The notes beneath the pieces are model-generated. The model was not told the origin of the DNA and searched no databases. It saw nothing but the letters and a program-made list of their open reading frames with translations. Positions 3,177-5,334 of a stretch of 5,334 nucleotides of DNA are shown piece by piece (positions within the stretch are counted from its first letter, which is position 1; the number at the start of each line of letters is the position of its first letter). The stretch lies in contig JAJTHR010000102.1 in the NCBI GenBank assembly GCA_021298935.1, positions 1 through 5,334 of the forward strand, read 5' to 3'. The position numbers and the translations under genes are program-made. This stretch comes from Parachlamydia sp. (GTDB taxonomy: Bacteria > Chlamydiota > Chlamydiia > Chlamydiales > Parachlamydiaceae).

Positions 3177-5334
3177 ATGATGGAAAAAACCGAAGAAAAC
3201 AAGATTTCCCCCATGATGCAGCAATGGCACGCCTGTAAGAAAAAGGCAGGTGATGCCGTTTTGTTTTTTCGCATGGGGGATTTTTATGAAGCATTTTATG
3301 AAGATGCCCAGCTTTTGGCTAAAGAACTCGATTTGACCCTGACCCGCCGCCAGGACATTCCCATGAGCGGCGTTCCCCACCATACAAGCGAGGGATACAT
3401 CGATAAGCTCGTCGCCAAGGGATACCGAGTGGCTGTGGCAGAACAGATCGAAGATCCTAAAACAACAAAAGGGATAGTAAAAAGGGAAGTCGTCCGCTTA
3501 GTGACTCCCGGCACCATCATCAACTCCTCCTTGCTTTCAGAAAAAAATAACAACTTTTTTGCCTCTTTAGCCAAAGCCGGCCAGTTGTATGGCTTGGCTT
3601 TTATCGATCTGACGACAGGCGGATTTGTCGTGGCCGAATTTACAAACGAGAGGGACCTGCTCAATGAGCTTTACCGCCTGCAACCAGCTGAATACCTGAC
3701 CTCTGAAAAGTTTAAAAACAAACATTCTCATCTCTTCGACGAGCTGCAGCAATCTTACCCTTTTATCGTAAATACCGAAGCGGATTGGCATTTTGAACAC
3801 CAATCAGCCTATGAATTTTTGGTGCAGCATTTTAAAGTCTATAATCTCGACGGCTTTGGCTTACAAGGGATGGCGGCCGCAATCAACGCGGCTGGAGCCC
3901 TGTTGCATCATTTCCAAAATTCCCTTTGTTTGCCTATCCAGCATATCCTTGACATCCGCCCCTATACCACTGCGGAATTTATGCTGCTTGACCGCATGAC
4001 TCAAGCCAATCTAGAGCTGACTCGCTCACTGCAAGATGGAAGCCGCCGCAATACTCTGCTTGGAGTTATCGATCATACCCTTACCCCTATGGGCGCTCGT
4101 TTGCTTCATCAGTGGATCAAACAACCCCTTCTTAATCTGGAAGAAATCAGGCAAAGGCAGCAAGGAGTTTTAGCTCTGACCCGTCAGCCCTCGCACTTCG
4201 ACCGCTTGAAAACTTTGCTGATTCACGTCAAAGATCTGGAAAGACTGATGATGAAAATTAGTACCGGGTTTGCCTCCCCGCGCGATATTGCCGCCTTGCA
4301 CTATTCCTTTCTTCCCGTCGAAGAAATCAAAAACCTGCTTCTCCAATTTCCCTCCCAGTGGATTACCTTTCAGGCTGAGCAGCTGGATCCCCTCCCCGCT
4401 ATGAATCAATTAATCGGGCAGGCATTGGTCGAAGCCCCACCCCTTCGTCTAGGCGATGGAAAAACGTTCAAAGAGGGATACAACCTGGAATTGGATGAGC
4501 TGCGCGCAATTGCCCAGGATAGCAAAGCTTGGATGGCGAATTATCAAAATACGCTGCGTGAACAAACGGGCATTAAAACACTGAAAGTGGGCTATACCAA
4601 AATGTTTGGCTATTACATTGAGGTAAGCCGCGGCCAGGCTGAAAAAATGCCCGATACTTTCATGCGGCGCCAAACTCTTGTGAATGCAGAACGTTTCATT
4701 ACGCCTGAATTAAAGAATTTTGAAACAAAAGTTTTGACCGCAGAAGAAAAAATCGCAAGCATTGAAAGCGAGCTCTTTTATGAATTAAGACACGCCATCG
4801 CCTTTTATACAAAAAGGGTGCTTGAAATTGCCGCGGCCCTTGCGAAGCTAGATGCCCTGATTTCTCTTGCCGAAACAGCAAACCGCCATGGCTATACCTG
4901 CCCGGAAATCGACACAAGCTCCCTGCTTGATATTGAAGGGGGGCGCCATCCAGTCATTGAAACTGTTTGCATGAATGAGAAGTTTGTCCCCAATCATACT
5001 TATCTGGATGATCAAAATGAGCGCATGCTTGTGATCACTGGACCTAATATGGCTGGAAAATCAACCTATATGCGGCAGGTCGCTCTTATCGTCATTTTAG
5101 CACAAATGGGCTCCTTCGTTCCGGCAAAAAGAGCGCGGATCGGGTTGATTGACAAGGTGTTTACCCGTATCGGGGCAAGCGACGACCTATCTCGCGGACA
5201 GTCGACCTTTATGGTGGAAATGTCTGAAACAGCCTCCATTTTAAATAATACGACTTCCCGCTCCCTAGTCATCTTGGACGAAATCGGCCGCGGGACAAGC
5301 ACTTATGACGGAATTTCCATTGCCTGGTCGGTGG
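3177..5334 (+). CDS. mutS: DNA mismatch repair protein MutS (3' end outside window)
   Basis: MutS dimers scan DNA for mismatches and small loops, and with ATP recruit MutL to start strand repair in the cytoplasm. The frame is open from ATG 3177 to the window edge, giving 719 complete codons; family members are about 850-900 residues, so roughly the last 130-180 are missing. Domain I contains RMGDFYEAFYEDA with the mismatch-reading Phe36-x-Glu38, at the same numbers as in E. coli. The connector, core and clamp domains follow. The ATPase domain has Walker A GPNMAGKS (622-629, Lys628), the signature-like region DDLSRGQSTFMVEM, and Walker B LVILDEIGRGTSTYDG with Asp701-Glu702. The catalytic-site histidine region and C-terminal dimer/tetramer segment lie beyond the edge. 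A second ATG follows at once (3180). AGAG/GAGA just before is a weak ribosome site, so either ATG may be used. No frameshift or missing key residue is seen. Confidence 0.98.
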   Translation, partial: MMEKTEENKISPMMQQWHACKKKAGDAVLFFRMGDFYEAFYEDAQLLAKELDLTLTRRQDIPMSGVPHHTSEGYIDKLVAKGYRVAVAEQIEDPKTTKGIVKREVVRLVTPGTIINSSLLSEKNNNFFASLAKAGQLYGLAFIDLTTGGFVVAEFTNERDLLNELYRLQPAEYLTSEKFKNKHSHLFDELQQSYPFIVNTEADWHFEHQSAYEFLVQHFKVYNLDGFGLQGMAAAINAAGALLHHFQNSLCLPIQHILDIRPYTTAEFMLLDRMTQANLELTRSLQDGSRRNTLLGVIDHTLTPMGARLLHQWIKQPLLNLEEIRQRQQGVLALTRQPSHFDRLKTLLIHVKDLERLMMKISTGFASPRDIAALHYSFLPVEEIKNLLLQFPSQWITFQAEQLDPLPAMNQLIGQALVEAPPLRLGDGKTFKEGYNLELDELRAIAQDSKAWMANYQNTLREQTGIKTLKVGYTKMFGYYIEVSRGQAEKMPDTFMRRQTLVNAERFITPELKNFETKVLTAEEKIASIESELFYELRHAIAFYTKRVLEIAAALAKLDALISLAETANRHGYTCPEIDTSSLLDIEGGRHPVIETVCMNEKFVPNHTYLDDQNERMLVITGPNMAGKSTYMRQVALIVILAQMGSFVPAKRARIGLIDKVFTRIGASDDLSRGQSTFMVEMSETASILNNTTSRSLVILDEIGRGTSTYDGISIAWSV

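Noticed and set aside
3165..5302. Many frames within the mutS region (eight minus-strand, one plus-strand)
   Set aside because: All lie within the continuous MutS frame, which carries the full set of family motifs.
1..5334. CRISPR array, tRNA or rRNA genes
   Set aside because: No regularly spaced direct repeats and no recognisable tRNA or rRNA sequence were seen on either strand.

Overview
The window looks like a piece of a chromosome from an environmental chlamydia (Parachlamydia/Protochlamydia/Waddlia-like). This is inferred from the overall character of the encoded proteins, especially the minus-strand acetyltransferase-like protein, together with moderate GC and AT-rich spacers that hold decayed genes. 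No rRNA or other phylogenetic marker is present, so the assignment rests on protein resemblance only.

Layout. Bases 1-810 are mostly non-coding or decayed. They hold the possible tail of an upstream gene, a nested palindrome (21-89), a GC-rich hairpin (139-170), a long near-perfect inverted repeat with 29-base arms (239-325), two interrupted or unrecognised open frames (336-488 and 570-830), and a 30-base near-copy (515-544) of a segment of the solute-binding gene located about 1.8 kb downstream. A 268-residue GNAT-like protein is on the minus strand (813-1619), with a good ribosome binding site and a dyad just upstream. The spacer 1680-2155 contains minus-strand gene fragments, one of which resembles a frameshifted Phd/YefM antitoxin.

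Two plus-strand genes follow: a complete exported solute-binding protein of the tungstate-binding (TupA-like) family (2200-3117), preceded by a dyad that could be an operator, and then mutS (3177 to the window edge), 59 bases downstream. The mutS open frame runs off the end. It has 719 complete codons and contains the mismatch-reading Phe-x-Glu motif, Walker A and Walker B, but lacks the last part of the ATPase domain and the C-terminal tail.

The genes do not form an obvious pathway: an acetyltransferase-like protein, an orphan anion-binding protein without its permease or ATPase here, and a housekeeping DNA-repair gene. No convincing new multi-gene system is visible. The most unusual material is the decayed, repeat-rich first 800 bases, the antitoxin-like remnant, and the orphan binding protein with a cysteine-rich C-terminus.
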